Notes: generated from the sequence alone by a model not told the origin. Shown: positions 17,693-28,144, counted from the stretch's first letter. The stretch is 56,666 nucleotides of DNA from an uncultured Desulfobacterales bacterium (GCA_945787595.1 CALZJV010000013.1:1-56666); one strand, 5' to 3'. Made by a program: numbers and translations.

Positions 17693-18220
17693 TAAAAACA
17701 AGGGAGTACTGGAGTGTTGGAGTAATGGAAAAAGCATTTGCGGGCATATAAAGGTCGTCAAAATGAGTTGCACGCGCCACCCAGAATTTGTTTTTGCCCA
17801 ATCACTTTCACCGAGAAAATGATAATATCGCGATATGCTCTAAAACACGGCTGATACTCCCCAGTCCGATTTTCACCCATCACTCCATCACTCCGGCTCT
17901 ATATTATCGGCAGAGCCAATGATCTCTGACCTATCCCAACTTCCGGCCCCGCCTCCGGCTCGTAGACCCGAGCCTACGGGTCGGAGAGTAGGGCCTACAG
18001 CTCGGAGAGAGGGAGGACCAGGTTTTCGTTGACAGAATAAATCAATCCGCCACGGCGGACTTGTCTTTTGGCCCGTCTTCGGCGTTGCGCTAAAAGTCAC
18101 ATATAGACAATATGCTCCCATTAGCGCGCCTTGAAGACGAACCAAAATAAAGTATCATTGTACTGCCTCCCCAAGGTGACGAGTGTCACTGGATGCTTCA
18201 CTTCCCAACTTAGGTGTACG
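17693..18220. other. Intergenic stretch
   Basis: About 500 bases with repeated 'gcctacgg/ggcctac' type text and no plausible gene. No clear terminator was found for the 1590-residue gene whose stop is at 18221. Confidence 0.4.
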
Positions 18221-21200
18221 TCAATACGTCAGTGGATCGTCATCTTGACCCGGCTGACCGTGCTCTGCCTGAGGCTTGTAGGTGTAATCCCCGTCGTTCA
18301 GCTGATGGCGCTTGCCGTGACAGCTGAGATCGCAGGACCGCCAGCGCGTCCCGGGGTTGAGCTGCCAGACGGGTTCGGAGAAGGAATTTCCCAGCACATA
18401 GGGTGCGAAGTTGACCCCACGCGTCTTATAACCCACAGGCGGGCTGGTGTAGTTGGTCGTGCCGCCGTCGATGATGCGGTAGATCGTATTGCTCGCCGCC
18501 TGGTTGCCATGGGTATTGAAATGACAGGTGCGGCAAGTGGCGCCTGTTTCCCAATGGTTAAAGTGCTCGCGGTGAAGGTTTCTATAGGAGGCACCGTAGA
18601 AATTGGTTCGGGCGCCCGAACTGAAACGCTCCGCGTTCACAAGTTTGGATTCGTCGTGGCACAATAAACAAAGCTCGAAATTGCTATGGGGCGGGTCGTC
18701 CGGCCCGTGGTCACGCAGGTCCGAGTTCGCACGCAGGATCGGCGCGATTGTTGAGCCATGCGGCCCCTGGGGTACGGCCGTCGAATTAGAGGCTTTGCCG
18801 GTGGCGTCCCGGGTCTGTTCGTTGTTGTGGCAGTCGCTGCAGGCGATCATGGAGCTGGTGGTGAGTCCGCCGATCAGTTGTTCCTGCAACGCGCCAGACT
18901 GATTGCGCCCAACTTGTGCAACGGGGTGGTATGAACTCGCGTTACTAGCAAAGTCGAGCCGCTTGTTGGTTGTGTCGTCAATGCCGTCACTGTTGATATC
19001 ACGCCCGGCGTTGTACGTGTCCCCGTGGCACTTAAAGCAGACCTCGTACTCTTCGACGGCAACCCCTACATCCACTGGATTCCCAGCGAGGTCCACGCCG
19101 CCGGCGCCCAAAAACGGCTCGGCATTCGTGGCGTAATGTGGATTATGGCAATCCGCGCATTCCACCGTGCGACCCCCCGACTGCTCAGAGTCGACCACCG
19201 GGTGGTGGAAGATGCTCGTACCGTTGGTGCCTTTGGCGAACTGGTTTTCGATATCCGTCGATGCGATGCCGCCGTCGTGGCAGGTGTAACAGAGCGCTTC
19301 CTCATTGTTGGCCACTGTGGTTCCGGCGATAACTCCCGACAGCATGGAGCTGATTAGGGCGCCGTGAACGTTCTGATCGTAGGAAAGCCCGCTGCGCGTG
19401 CTGTCCGATCCACCGTGACACGACAAGCAGGCTTCGGCCGTCAAGGCGGCGTTATGCGAAGCCATGGTCCAGCCCGAGTCGATGTCCAAGGGAGTGCGTC
19501 CGTCGCTGAAGGGCTGGTTTCCGTCGCCGCTATTAGCGTTGGAGTCAAAAGCCATGGAGCTGTCCGCGTCGTGACAGTTCAGACAGAAATTCTCGATGCT
19601 GCCGCCGCTGCCGTCGTAGATGTACGATGTGCCGCCATCGGGGTCGTTTAGAAAGACCGACGGGTCGGCGTTGGCCTGGTGGTTGGTCTGGTCGTGACAA
19701 ACCTGGCAGTCGGCGGCGGTAACGATCTCAAGCGAAGTCCCGTCGCTGACGTGGTGGCTGCTGCGCTCGAAATCTCCACCCGGGCCGGTAACCTGACGTC
19801 GGTATTGGCCCCCCGCCGGCTGCGCTTGCGAATGGCAGGCGATGCAATCGCCTCCCGTCGGCAGAAATGCATCGCTATGCGGATGGCAGCTTGAACAATC
19901 CACACCGTCATTATGTGATTGACCTCCGGGTGCCGTACCATCGGACTGATGATGGTTGGTCTGGGTGTGGCAGGTATTACAGACATTTTCCGGGTGGGGC
20001 GGTCCATCCGCGAAAGAGCCCGGTCCGGAGAAGGCCGTAAAGTCGATATTGCTCCCCGGGACGACGCTGCCCGACAGGGTGGAGCGCACAAGGCTTAGAT
20101 TGGTCTGGGGTGTCATCGGATTGTGACAATCCACACAGCTGTTGGTATAGGTGAATTGGCCAGAGCCGTTGGCGTCACTGTGGGTCAATACATCGGGCGC
20201 TGCCGGAAAACCGCCTTTGAGAGAACCGCCGGGGGTATGGCACTGCTCGCATTTAGTGTCCGGTATGGAAGCGGCAAAATCACTGCCTACATGACACAGG
20301 GTGCAATCATCCACAAACGGCTGGGTATCATGGGGTGCGGCCGGTGTGCCTCCGGTGGGAGCAAACCCGCCGGTATGGGTATGGCAATCCGTGCAGCGGG
20401 TGGTGTCGTTATGGCCGATGTAGGTGCCGCTGCCATCGAGGTCACCCGGGGCCAGCACAAACGGATCCATCGTCTCGTTGCGATGGTGGTTGGTGCGGGT
20501 GTGGCAGGTGTTGCAGATGCCGCGGGTAAACGTATCCGTCGGGTCCTTGAAAATGAAATCCAAGTCATCGGTAAATTGAACGTAATTTGCAATTGTCTTG
20601 GTAAAGGTCTCTGTTGGGTTTTGCGTAAAATCGGTCACCTGTAGCGAGGGGACGAACACAAAATCGTTGACATACTGGACTTGCTGCCATCCGTTTTGGT
20701 TGCTGTTTTCATGGGGATCGTGGCAGTTGGTGCATTTGATATCATACTGAAACCGGGTTGTGCCGGTGATGGAATCTCCATGGATATTGGCGGCGGTGGC
20801 CGCAACGGGGTCCGGGACAAGGGTTGGATCGGGTACTGGATTGTTGCTGTGACATTGGAGACAGATTTCGGTTGAGACCGACCGCTGTTCCACCACGTTG
20901 CGGTTTACGTGACAGGCATAGCAAACCTCTTCACCAGACGGAACGGGCAGGCCTTTGTGGGGATCTCTGGGGGTGCTGCCGGAAAGTACGACAGAAACAA
21001 CTCCCTTAACAGGGTCATTGCTGGTGATGTCCAGCGTGCCGCTGTCAGCGCCGCCGTCGACGGGTGTGTACACCACCGGCACAGCAACCGATTCGTCGAA
21101 AGAGAGGATGAACGGGCTTGCGGGCGCTGTCGGGCCCAGGGTGAATTCCGCACTGCCGGTCAGCGAGAGATCGACGCTGCAATCAACGCTCCCACGGTTG

Positions 21201-22993
21201 CGGATGGTCGTGGAGAGGGTCTGGGATGCGCCCACCTCAACTGACCCAAAATCCAGCGCCATTGGGGTAACGTCAATGTCGCAGGCCGCAGCCGGAGACA
21301 CCCCTGTGCCCGACAGCGTGACTGCGACCAATCCTTCGTCAGGATCATCGCTGTCAATCTCCAGGGTGCCGGTGTCGGCGATATCGTCGGCAGGGATGTA
21401 ATCTACCGGCACATCCACTGACGCACCGACTGCCACCGTGAAGGGAGTTGCGGGCGCCGCCGGATTCAGAACGAACTCGGTGCTGCCCGTGATTAAGAGC
21501 CCGGTAACTGTCAGATCCCCTCTGCCCACGTTGCTGATCGTGGTTGTGAGGGTCGTGGTCGTCCCGATGACGCTCACCCCGAAATCCAGCGCCAAAGGCG
21601 ACACATCGATGTCCGGATTCCCGACGCCTGTGCCGGTAAGCGAGACGGCCAGCGGGTTCTCATCGGGGTCATCGCTGGCTATCCAGAGCGCCGCGTTTAC
21701 GGCCTTCTCAACCGATGGCCTGTAGTCCACCGGCACATCCACGGAGCTGCCCGAAGCAATCACAAAGGGTGGCGTTGGTGCCGCCGCGTTCAAGGAAAAA
21801 TCCGGGCTGCCCGTGAAGACAAACTCGCTGATCGTCAGGTCGGCGTCCCCCACGTTGCTGATGGTCGTGGTAAGGGTGGCGGTCGCCCCCGTACGGACTG
21901 GGCCGAATGCAAGCAACGTGGGCGATACGGCGATGTCCGGAACACCCAGGCCCGCCCCCGAAAGACCTATGGTGACCGGCGAAGGGTCGGGATCATTGCT
22001 GGTGATGTTTAGCGTGCCGCTGTCAGCACCAAGGTCTGCCGGCGTGTAATCCACCGGCACGTCCACCGAAGTACCGGGGGCCACGGTGAAAGGCGTCGCC
22101 GGTGCTGCCGGGTTCAGTGCGAAATCCGGGCTGCCGGTCAGCGAGAGATCTACCGTACAATCGACACTCCCAAGGTTGCGGATGGTGGTTGACAGGGTCT
22201 GGGTCGTGCCCTTTGCCACTAAGCCGAAATCCAGCGCCGGCGGGCCAACATCGACGTCACAGGCGTTGGCCGGAGGCACACCGGAAAGATCGACCATGAT
22301 CAACGACTCGTCGGGATCATCGCTGGCGACTGCCAGGGTCCCGACGTCATCGACAAAGTCCGAGGAAGTATAGTCGACCGTTACGGTCACTGAGCCGCCG
22401 GGAGTCACGGTGAAGGGTGGTGCGGGTGTTGCCGGATTCAGAGAAAAATCCGGACTGCCGGCCAGGGTGAGTGTGTCGACCGTGCAAACCGCATTTCCGG
22501 TGTTGCTGATGGTGGTTGAGAGGGTCTGGGTGGTACCGACTGAAACCACACCGAAGTCCAGCACCAGCGGATTGACGTTGATGTCGCACGTGACACCGTT
22601 TCCGGAAAGGGAGACTGCCAGCACGCCCTCGTCCGGGTCATCGCTGACAACCCAGATTGCTGCGCTCACCGCTTTGGTGATCGACGGAGTATAATCAACC
22701 GGAACGTCCACCGAGGCACCGGGCGCGACGACAAAGGGCGCTAAGGGTGCAGCCGGATTCAGAGAAAAATCCGGACTGCCCGTGAAGGCAAGCTCGCTGA
22801 CAGTCAGGTCGGCACCCCCCACGTTGCTGATAGTCGTCGTCAAAGTTGCGGTCGCTCCGACGTTGACCGTGCCGAATGCAAGCGACGTAGGTGTCACGGC
22901 GATGTCCGCCACTTGGGCATACGCATTGGGCGAGACCAAGACCAAAACTGTCAAAACGAGGATCCAGAACGATGGCTTGCATATTTTTATCAC
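18221..22993 (-). CDS. Giant exported cytochrome: six ASPM/Hydin domains plus 21 hemes
   Basis: The 1590-residue protein has a signal peptide (1-26, ends NAYA), six Ig-like ASPM/SPD-2/Hydin repeats (about 28-680; core DIAVTPTSLAFG ... VDVPVDYTP ... SDDPDE), and a C-terminal heme region (about 690-1560). The heme region has 20 CxxCH sites, from CYACH to CRTCH, and a last CxxxCH (CDLSCHGKRH). Many sites sit in CHDP/CHNP contexts with distal His residues (TNHH, THTGG), as in large outer-surface multihemes. No anchor is seen; the tail is hydrophilic. Repeats share the DNA-level family of those in 2959-7311, but there the hemes are N-terminal. The leader carries a GEMM-I riboswitch and a sigma54 promoter. 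Likely an extracellular or cell-surface electron conductor on a beta-sandwich stalk; location is inferred. Confidence 0.9.
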   Translation of the reverse strand: MIKICKPSFWILVLTVLVLVSPNAYAQVADIAVTPTSLAFGTVNVGATATLTTTISNVGGADLTVSELAFTGSPDFSLNPAAPLAPFVVAPGASVDVPVDYTPSITKAVSAAIWVVSDDPDEGVLAVSLSGNGVTCDINVNPLVLDFGVVSVGTTQTLSTTISNTGNAVCTVDTLTLAGSPDFSLNPATPAPPFTVTPGGSVTVTVDYTSSDFVDDVGTLAVASDDPDESLIMVDLSGVPPANACDVDVGPPALDFGLVAKGTTQTLSTTIRNLGSVDCTVDLSLTGSPDFALNPAAPATPFTVAPGTSVDVPVDYTPADLGADSGTLNITSNDPDPSPVTIGLSGAGLGVPDIAVSPTLLAFGPVRTGATATLTTTISNVGDADLTISEFVFTGSPDFSLNAAAPTPPFVIASGSSVDVPVDYRPSVEKAVNAALWIASDDPDENPLAVSLTGTGVGNPDIDVSPLALDFGVSVIGTTTTLTTTISNVGRGDLTVTGLLITGSTEFVLNPAAPATPFTVAVGASVDVPVDYIPADDIADTGTLEIDSDDPDEGLVAVTLSGTGVSPAAACDIDVTPMALDFGSVEVGASQTLSTTIRNRGSVDCSVDLSLTGSAEFTLGPTAPASPFILSFDESVAVPVVYTPVDGGADSGTLDITSNDPVKGVVSVVLSGSTPRDPHKGLPVPSGEEVCYACHVNRNVVEQRSVSTEICLQCHSNNPVPDPTLVPDPVAATAANIHGDSITGTTRFQYDIKCTNCHDPHENSNQNGWQQVQYVNDFVFVPSLQVTDFTQNPTETFTKTIANYVQFTDDLDFIFKDPTDTFTRGICNTCHTRTNHHRNETMDPFVLAPGDLDGSGTYIGHNDTTRCTDCHTHTGGFAPTGGTPAAPHDTQPFVDDCTLCHVGSDFAASIPDTKCEQCHTPGGSLKGGFPAAPDVLTHSDANGSGQFTYTNSCVDCHNPMTPQTNLSLVRSTLSGSVVPGSNIDFTAFSGPGSFADGPPHPENVCNTCHTQTNHHQSDGTAPGGQSHNDGVDCSSCHPHSDAFLPTGGDCIACHSQAQPAGGQYRRQVTGPGGDFERSSHHVSDGTSLEIVTAADCQVCHDQTNHQANADPSVFLNDPDGGTSYIYDGSGGSIENFCLNCHDADSSMAFDSNANSGDGNQPFSDGRTPLDIDSGWTMASHNAALTAEACLSCHGGSDSTRSGLSYDQNVHGALISSMLSGVIAGTTVANNEEALCYTCHDGGIASTDIENQFAKGTNGTSIFHHPVVDSEQSGGRTVECADCHNPHYATNAEPFLGAGGVDLAGNPVDVGVAVEEYEVCFKCHGDTYNAGRDINSDGIDDTTNKRLDFASNASSYHPVAQVGRNQSGALQEQLIGGLTTSSMIACSDCHNNEQTRDATGKASNSTAVPQGPHGSTIAPILRANSDLRDHGPDDPPHSNFELCLLCHDESKLVNAERFSSGARTNFYGASYRNLHREHFNHWETGATCRTCHFNTHGNQAASNTIYRIIDGGTTNYTSPPVGYKTRGVNFAPYVLGNSFSEPVWQLNPGTRWRSCDLSCHGKRHQLNDGDYTYKPQAEHGQPGQDDDPLTY

Positions 22994-23201
22994 GCTTATC
23001 CCTCCTTGATTTTTACGGGCGATTAGATTTAGATTTCCACTTTCAGCAACCGGCTAGCTGCACGATACCAGCAAATCGTTGCTCCACTTCAGCTTCCGAC
23101 TTCGCTCTACGAGCTACGACGGGACAAGACCACCCAACATATTGAAGCGCCAATTAACGCACACAAACTCCATCTGGATGACCAAACTATAAGGTCTGAA
23201 A

Positions 23202-23241
23202 CAAAAACAGCCGAGTTGCTCAAGTTTTTGGCAACCCGGCT
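23202..23241 (-). terminator. Riboswitch expression platform: intrinsic terminator (leader of the 22993 gene)
   Basis: Minus-strand CAGCCGGGTTGC and GCAACTCGGCTG form a 12-bp stem with one G-U pair, followed by TTTTTG. The 5' arm overlaps the end of the aptamer, giving the same predicted ON switch as copy 1. Confidence 0.8.
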
Positions 23242-23297
23242 GTCTGTTTAAGACCCGTGGCTTTCCGTCCCCCGATTCGGCGGGGTTTGGCTTTATC
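23229..23297 (-). ncRNA. GEMM-I (cyclic-di-GMP-I type) riboswitch aptamer, copy 2
   Basis: The minus strand has AAAGCCAAACC, a CCCCG/CGGGG hairpin, GGGACGGAAAGCCACGGGTC and AGCCGGGTTGCC. It differs from copy 1 at only a few bases, mostly in the P1b loop, and keeps the swapped C-G pair. It is about 210 nt upstream of the ATG at 22993. Confidence 0.82.
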
Positions 23298-23356
23298 ATA
23301 TTAGGTGAATTTTTACGAATTACAAAATAAATTTAGTTATTAAACTGCAACTATTC

Positions 23357-23371
23357 GCAAATATTGTGCCA
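23357..23371 (-). promoter_or_regulatory. Sigma54 (-24/-12) promoter P2
   Basis: Minus strand TGGCACAATATTTGC is a perfect TGGCAC-N5-TTGC match. It lies 60 bp upstream of the aptamer, so the transcript would begin just before the riboswitch (about 23345). Confidence 0.85.
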
Positions 23372-23690
23372 CATTCCGCAAATGCGGTGATTTCAGATAT
23401 CGATTTATTGCGAGCTCAAGTCCGGGCTGCCTAACTATTTAAAATGACACCATTAAAGGTATTCGTACCCAATGCGGCCGCTTCAGCAAAATTGGATCGG
23501 CAAGCTCAGGTTCAAACAACAATAAACCTAGGGGCCGTATCATCGTGTTTTTAATTTGGACACTATGATACGTAAAAATTAAAATTAATAGTATTTAAAA
23601 CGGATTATCAGTGTCGGAAAACGATACACTTTTCCCGGCAGATGGACAATTGGTAAGCGGCGGCCGCGGCAGGACACGCAATATCTCTGA
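23372..23690 (-). promoter_or_regulatory. Conserved upstream cassette, copy B
   Basis: This is the closest relative of the 8216-8530 cassette; most bases align without gaps. It has the inverted repeat at 23536-23572 (CGTATCAT...ATGATACG), the palindromic AGTGTC...GATACACT block near 23610-23630 and the conserved 'cagatggacaattggtaagcgg' tract. The conservation stops abruptly near 23690, the likely edge of the duplicated unit. Confidence 0.6.
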
Positions 23691-23929
23691 TGAATTAAGG
23701 TTTTGTTGACAAGATGAATTTTTTACGTCAGGATTGCAATTTCAGACCAGTTCGAGTCCGCCTGCGGTCGGATTTGCCTTGGGTGGACTTGATTATGGGA
23801 CCAAAGGCATTGCCGCAATACAGGTTGAAGCCGCTGTAGTGTTCTCCGAACCAGAGGCCAATTCATCATGTTTTATAGAACAACATCAGTGATCTTGCCT
23901 TCGGCTTTGATTATACACTAAGGGCTTTT

Positions 23930-24172
23930 AAATGCGTTTGCCTATTGGGGTGGCTCTACCGAAGTAATGGTTGTGGATAACATAATGACCGCCATCATTG
24001 AACGACAAGGCAGCCTGATTCGCATCAATTGGGGAATCAAGAAATTTAGGCCTCGGCATGACCGGTCTAATCAAAAGCTGAATCGTTCACCAGCAGCGGT
24101 AACATTGAACGTTCAACATGGAGAAAAACTAGCATACGATGAAGGATATATGCTCATCAAAGAAAATAACTA
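23930..24172 (+). pseudogene. IS21-type transposase (IstA) fragment
   Basis: The frame contains LLNAFAYWGGSTEVMVVDN, resembling the integrase-core segment of IS21-family transposases (AFxYFGGVPExxVxDN with the second catalytic Asp), followed by MTAIIERQGSLIRIN. The remainder of the enzyme and the IstB helper are missing. The sequence before it (23691-23929) has no recognised content. A degraded insertion-sequence remnant is the best explanation, on a short match. Confidence 0.4.
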
Positions 24173-24229
24173 ACAAACTGAAGGGCGCCCCTTTTACACC
24201 TGTTATGAGTCTGTACTGAAGACTAGCGG

Positions 24230-25810
24230 TCAAATAAGGACCTCCAGGTTCGTGTCTTCGAGAATTTTTTTCCTAACCCACTCCTTCAGCCAGCTGTCAT
24301 AAAAGTCAATGGGGTTGTAGTCGTCCGTCAGGACAATCGCCTCCGTGTCTGCAGGGAAATGAAATTGCTTGCCTAAAAACTGTCTGACTGAACTGAGTGC
24401 CAAAGGATGAACGGGAAACCTTCTGACCTGTTCCAGCTCAAATGTAATTGGCGCAGTATCATAGGCGACGATGGCTATGTTTCCGGCTCCCTCACCGTCT
24501 TCAGTTGAAAAACTGGGATAGATTTCAACCGTTTGAAAAACCTCTTCGAGAGTCCTAACGACCGAAGCGGTCATAAAAGTGTTCTTTTTAAGACTTCCAA
24601 TCAGATTCGCAACAAATACGCTCTTTTGGGTCATCCTCTTTTTTACCAATCGTAGTGCTTCCAGGCTGAGAACATGTGCTGGAGTCGTGTCTCCATTAAA
24701 AACATCAAGTGTGATATAATCATATTTTTTGGGAGAACTGATTAAATAGTGCCGGGCATCGGCAATGACCACCTCACCTGAGGTTCGGAAACCAAAGTAA
24801 TTTCTTGCTAAATCAACAACCTTGGGATCGATTTCCACAACATCAGATTTAATGCCGACGCTTTCATACCACATCGGAATGATACCAGTCCCCAGGCCAA
24901 TCACAAGGCAGGTTTTCCCATCTGGATTTAAACCATAGGGAATAAGCATCAGTGGATAAAAATGTCCATAGATAGGCATTTTGTTATTCACATCGATCCC
25001 GCCTTGAATCAAACCATCGATGGTGAGCTCGCGGGTGTGGATTAAGCCATGTGAGTAGTCAACCACTCTCAGGCTGCCGTAAAAACTGTCCTGACTGGAA
25101 ACAATGGTGACTTTTGTACCGCTCGGCCTCATGATTACTTGAGGAGGTTCTACGCCGGGGGGCAGGAGCGCCAGCAGGAGAAATATCATGAAGCCCCATT
25201 TCCTTCGAAACAGAAGATAGTATCCGATCGATAGGAGTACCAACAGCAAACCAACAACTTCAAAAATCCGATTGACACCAAAATAGGCGATGAGGACAAA
25301 GCCAGTCACGATCGTGCCGATGAAACTGCCCAAGGTCGAGACGGCATAGAAAATTCCGACGGTTCGGCCGATGTTGCGCATTTCTCGCGCCGCTATCTTA
25401 ATGATATACGGAGATACGCAGCCCAGTAAAAAAAGAGAAGGTCCAAAAAGGAGCAGGGAGCTGCAGAGTGAGCCAGCGCGAAGCCCCAGGGGGAGACAGG
25501 CTCTCAGGACAACACCTTTCATGAAGGGAATTACAAGGACGAGAAACCCGGATATCAGGATGATGCCGTAGAGATAGTCCGGGCTCCGCTTTTTGTCAGA
25601 GATAATTCCTCCGACCGCATAGCCGGCGGCCAGTGCCATCAGCGTAACCGTGATCAGAGAAGTCCAGACGAAGAGGCTCACGCCGAAGAAAGGCCCTATG
25701 ACCCTTGAGCCTAAGATCTCCACGACCATGATCAGGGCGCCGCACACCATGGCTGTAATAGTTAAGTATATAATAAATGAAAAGGAATGGGCATTTTTCG
25801 CTTCTTCCAT
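24230..25810 (-). CDS. Polytopic spermidine-synthase-like protein (membrane-fused SpeE fold)
   Basis: The 526-residue protein has seven to eight membrane helices in the first 215 residues and a cytosolic Rossmann methyltransferase/aminopropyltransferase domain (about 235-500) with CLVIGLGTGIIPMW, DVVEIDPKVVDLA and VIADARHYL, plus FVANLIGSL further on. This is the fused 'spermidine synthase-like' family whose substrate is mostly unknown. It is the last gene of the conduit cluster on this strand but sits more than 600 bp after the dodecaheme gene, so joint transcription is uncertain. Similar proteins occur near multiheme operons of Geobacter and Desulfobacterota, but a role in electron transfer is not established. 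Confidence 0.85.
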   Translation of the reverse strand: MEEAKNAHSFSFIIYLTITAMVCGALIMVVEILGSRVIGPFFGVSLFVWTSLITVTLMALAAGYAVGGIISDKKRSPDYLYGIILISGFLVLVIPFMKGVVLRACLPLGLRAGSLCSSLLLFGPSLFLLGCVSPYIIKIAAREMRNIGRTVGIFYAVSTLGSFIGTIVTGFVLIAYFGVNRIFEVVGLLLVLLSIGYYLLFRRKWGFMIFLLLALLPPGVEPPQVIMRPSGTKVTIVSSQDSFYGSLRVVDYSHGLIHTRELTIDGLIQGGIDVNNKMPIYGHFYPLMLIPYGLNPDGKTCLVIGLGTGIIPMWYESVGIKSDVVEIDPKVVDLARNYFGFRTSGEVVIADARHYLISSPKKYDYITLDVFNGDTTPAHVLSLEALRLVKKRMTQKSVFVANLIGSLKKNTFMTASVVRTLEEVFQTVEIYPSFSTEDGEGAGNIAIVAYDTAPITFELEQVRRFPVHPLALSSVRQFLGKQFHFPADTEAIVLTDDYNPIDFYDSWLKEWVRKKILEDTNLEVLI

Positions 25811-26425
25811 GAGATGGCCGTTCTGCTCCTCTCACAAAACCATGTCTGGGCGGTGACAACTCGTAGAAATTTTTCCAAAGACCATACCCCAGGCTAAAGT
25901 TGGTGTCAATGAAATACCTCCCTTATGGGATGACCAGTAAAAAAGATAAATGGCACGTTTTCTTGATGATGAGACTGGCCGCTTTTCAAGCCAACGGCGA
26001 CTTTCGTATGAAACTCCGCCTAGCCGAAACAGTGAACGGATTGAACGTCGAACATCGAACGTCCAACATCGAACGTTGAATATTGATGACGCTACGCTTT
26101 ATCGATTTTAAAACAAGCGAACCGCAGAACACTGAACCGCAACCTGCGACAAGCCCTTCGGTCGTGAGCTCTTGGTTGATAAGTTCAGGGTCGAACGACT
26201 CACACGAAACCAATTTCGATGGGTAGATTCGCTATGTTCAGCCTTTTTTTAAATCGACAGAATACATTATTCCATGTTGGATCCGCCTCAGGCGGATTCG
26301 ATGTTCGACGTTCATTAGTTTCTTTCTCGACCAGACTGAACGCTCGCGGCCAAGGCGGCGCTCATATAAAACTACACCAAAAGAGCACGGTTTCTTGAGG
26401 ATTGGATTGGCAGCAGTTCGAGGGG
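25811..26425. repeat. Intergenic stretch with dispersed 'gaacgtcgaacatcgaac' repeats
   Basis: The text 'gaacgtcgaacatcgaacg / tccaacatcgaacgttg' at 26040-26082 recurs at 15950-15985, 26265-26315, 43240-43295 and 43400-43425 in both orientations. It forms imperfect palindromes and has no coding content. It is a short iterated extragenic repeat. Confidence 0.6.
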
Positions 26426-28144
26426 TTAATTACCCGGATACCCCTCAGGGTTGTGGTTTTCCCCATGACAAGTTAGAAAGCATTGTCCGGCAAATCGGCC
26501 GAGGTCTTCAAATTGCAATCTTCCCTGGTTGTCAGGACCCACCACGGTTAAATCGAAGTTTATGAGATGAGTGTTGTTCAAAAACGTCCCCTGGGTGCTG
26601 CTAATGCCATGGGGATCGTGACAGACAGAGCAGGGCGTGTTCTCTTCTACGATATGTTTATTGTGTTCCGAGAAACTCTCGTCATTCAAGATGCTGTTGC
26701 GACTGTGGCATTTATAGCAGAGCGCGTAAGTCGAGGAAGTCTCCTGGGTGAAATCAAGGGTTTCATAGTTTCTCTCGAGCAGAAACCTGAAGCTTGAGCT
26801 GTGAGGGCCTTTCGGCCCGATTGAATCGTCGCTATTATGACAGTCTGTACAGGATATAATGCTGGTCCTGGTAAATGGTTGCAGAAGGCTGGGTACATTG
26901 GGGTTTACACCCACTGACTCCACCGGGTGAAAAGACGGATTCCCGAGGTCAAACTCCAAGCGGGTGTTGAGTTGATCAATTTGTCGGGTAATCGGCAGGG
27001 CGTTAATCACATTGTTATCCGCATGACACTTATAGCATATCTCATACAGATCCTGCGCCCTGTCGACCTGTATGCCTCCACTATCTATGCCCGTGACGCC
27101 GACATTGGCGCCGGAAACCCGCGGGGCACCTATTGAAGGATTGCCATTTGCCTCATGAGGATTATGACAATCCTCGCACTCAACATGATTGGGGGCACCG
27201 CCGAATGAGAAATCTTCGGCCGCATCGTGCACACCAACCGAGTTCTGCACAAAATGCCCGAATTGTTTTGAGAGCTCTGATTCGATATCGGTGGATGCCA
27301 CATTGCCGTTGTGGCAAACCAGGCAGTTATCTTCTTCAAAGAGATGCTTTAAAAGTCTCTCCGGCCGACCGGCAGTGTGGGGCCTATGGCAGCTTTCACA
27401 TCCATTCTGAGCCACGGTCTGAAAATCGGTGGTCGGCCACGGGTCGATCCCCTGGCCGTTCCACTGTGCATTGGACATGGCGTGGGAACTGAACGGCCAG
27501 CCGTTCATGTCGTGACAGGAAGTGCACAGATCTGAAAATTGATTGGACATCACAAGAAAGTCGCCGAACGTATCATCATGAGGATCATGGCAGGCCGTAC
27601 ATTGTAACTGTCCATTCCTGTCAAGCTGAACTTCAGGCGGCAACAATGATGGAAACGCAAGCTCGGGGTTTCTCTGAGCAAGACTAGCGTCGTATGTAAA
27701 TGATACGGGATGGTCATCCGAGAGGTCGTTGCCGAGCCGTGCCGGGCTTCCGGCCGGCAAAAGACGAATTCCGCCTTGAAACGGTACCTCCGCAGGCTCG
27801 GAAAGAAGTGCACCTAAAGCGATGGTTCCATCGTGACAGCTCAGACACATTTTGGATGCCCCTGTTGGCTGGCCAATTGTGGCGAAAAGTGTTGAACTCT
27901 GGTAGGGTACATAGCTGACCGTCTGGTCGTGACGGTTCCACAAATACGGAATGTCCCTTCTGCCCTGATGCGGGGTGTGGCAAAATATGCATATCTGAGT
28001 CTCCGCGGCTGCCTTTATTTCCCCGGGTCCGCTGACCGAGAGATTATGCTTGGTATTAACAATGCTCCCCCCGGAGGCATCCGCATCAAAAAATGCAAGC
28101 ATCAGCGCCAATGGTAATATATATTGGATTATTTTTTTCATCAT
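26426..28144 (-). CDS. Exported dodecaheme cytochrome c
   Basis: The 572-residue protein has a signal peptide (about 1-24) and twelve heme sites: eleven CxxCH (CIFCH, CLSCH, CTACH, CTSCH, CESCH, CLVCH, CEDCH, CYKCH, CTDCH, CYKCH, CSVCH) and a final CxxxCH (CFLTCHGENH). The first third (ICIFCHTPHQG...MCLSCHDGTIALG...DHPVSFTYD) strongly resembles the whole 219-residue tetraheme at 34978-35637, so the protein seems to be that fold plus eight more hemes. The end resembles the last motif of the 1590-residue protein (CxxxCHG..H). It lies behind the porin and NHL genes, so it is a candidate for the extracellular cytochrome of the conduit; no lipobox is seen. Confidence 0.88.
   Translation of the reverse strand: MMKKIIQYILPLALMLAFFDADASGGSIVNTKHNLSVSGPGEIKAAAETQICIFCHTPHQGRRDIPYLWNRHDQTVSYVPYQSSTLFATIGQPTGASKMCLSCHDGTIALGALLSEPAEVPFQGGIRLLPAGSPARLGNDLSDDHPVSFTYDASLAQRNPELAFPSLLPPEVQLDRNGQLQCTACHDPHDDTFGDFLVMSNQFSDLCTSCHDMNGWPFSSHAMSNAQWNGQGIDPWPTTDFQTVAQNGCESCHRPHTAGRPERLLKHLFEEDNCLVCHNGNVASTDIESELSKQFGHFVQNSVGVHDAAEDFSFGGAPNHVECEDCHNPHEANGNPSIGAPRVSGANVGVTGIDSGGIQVDRAQDLYEICYKCHADNNVINALPITRQIDQLNTRLEFDLGNPSFHPVESVGVNPNVPSLLQPFTRTSIISCTDCHNSDDSIGPKGPHSSSFRFLLERNYETLDFTQETSSTYALCYKCHSRNSILNDESFSEHNKHIVEENTPCSVCHDPHGISSTQGTFLNNTHLINFDLTVVGPDNQGRLQFEDLGRFAGQCFLTCHGENHNPEGYPGN

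Noticed and set aside
18131..22982. Plus-strand frames opposite the 21-heme gene.
   Set aside because: They are antisense shadows of a gene with intact repeats and heme motifs.
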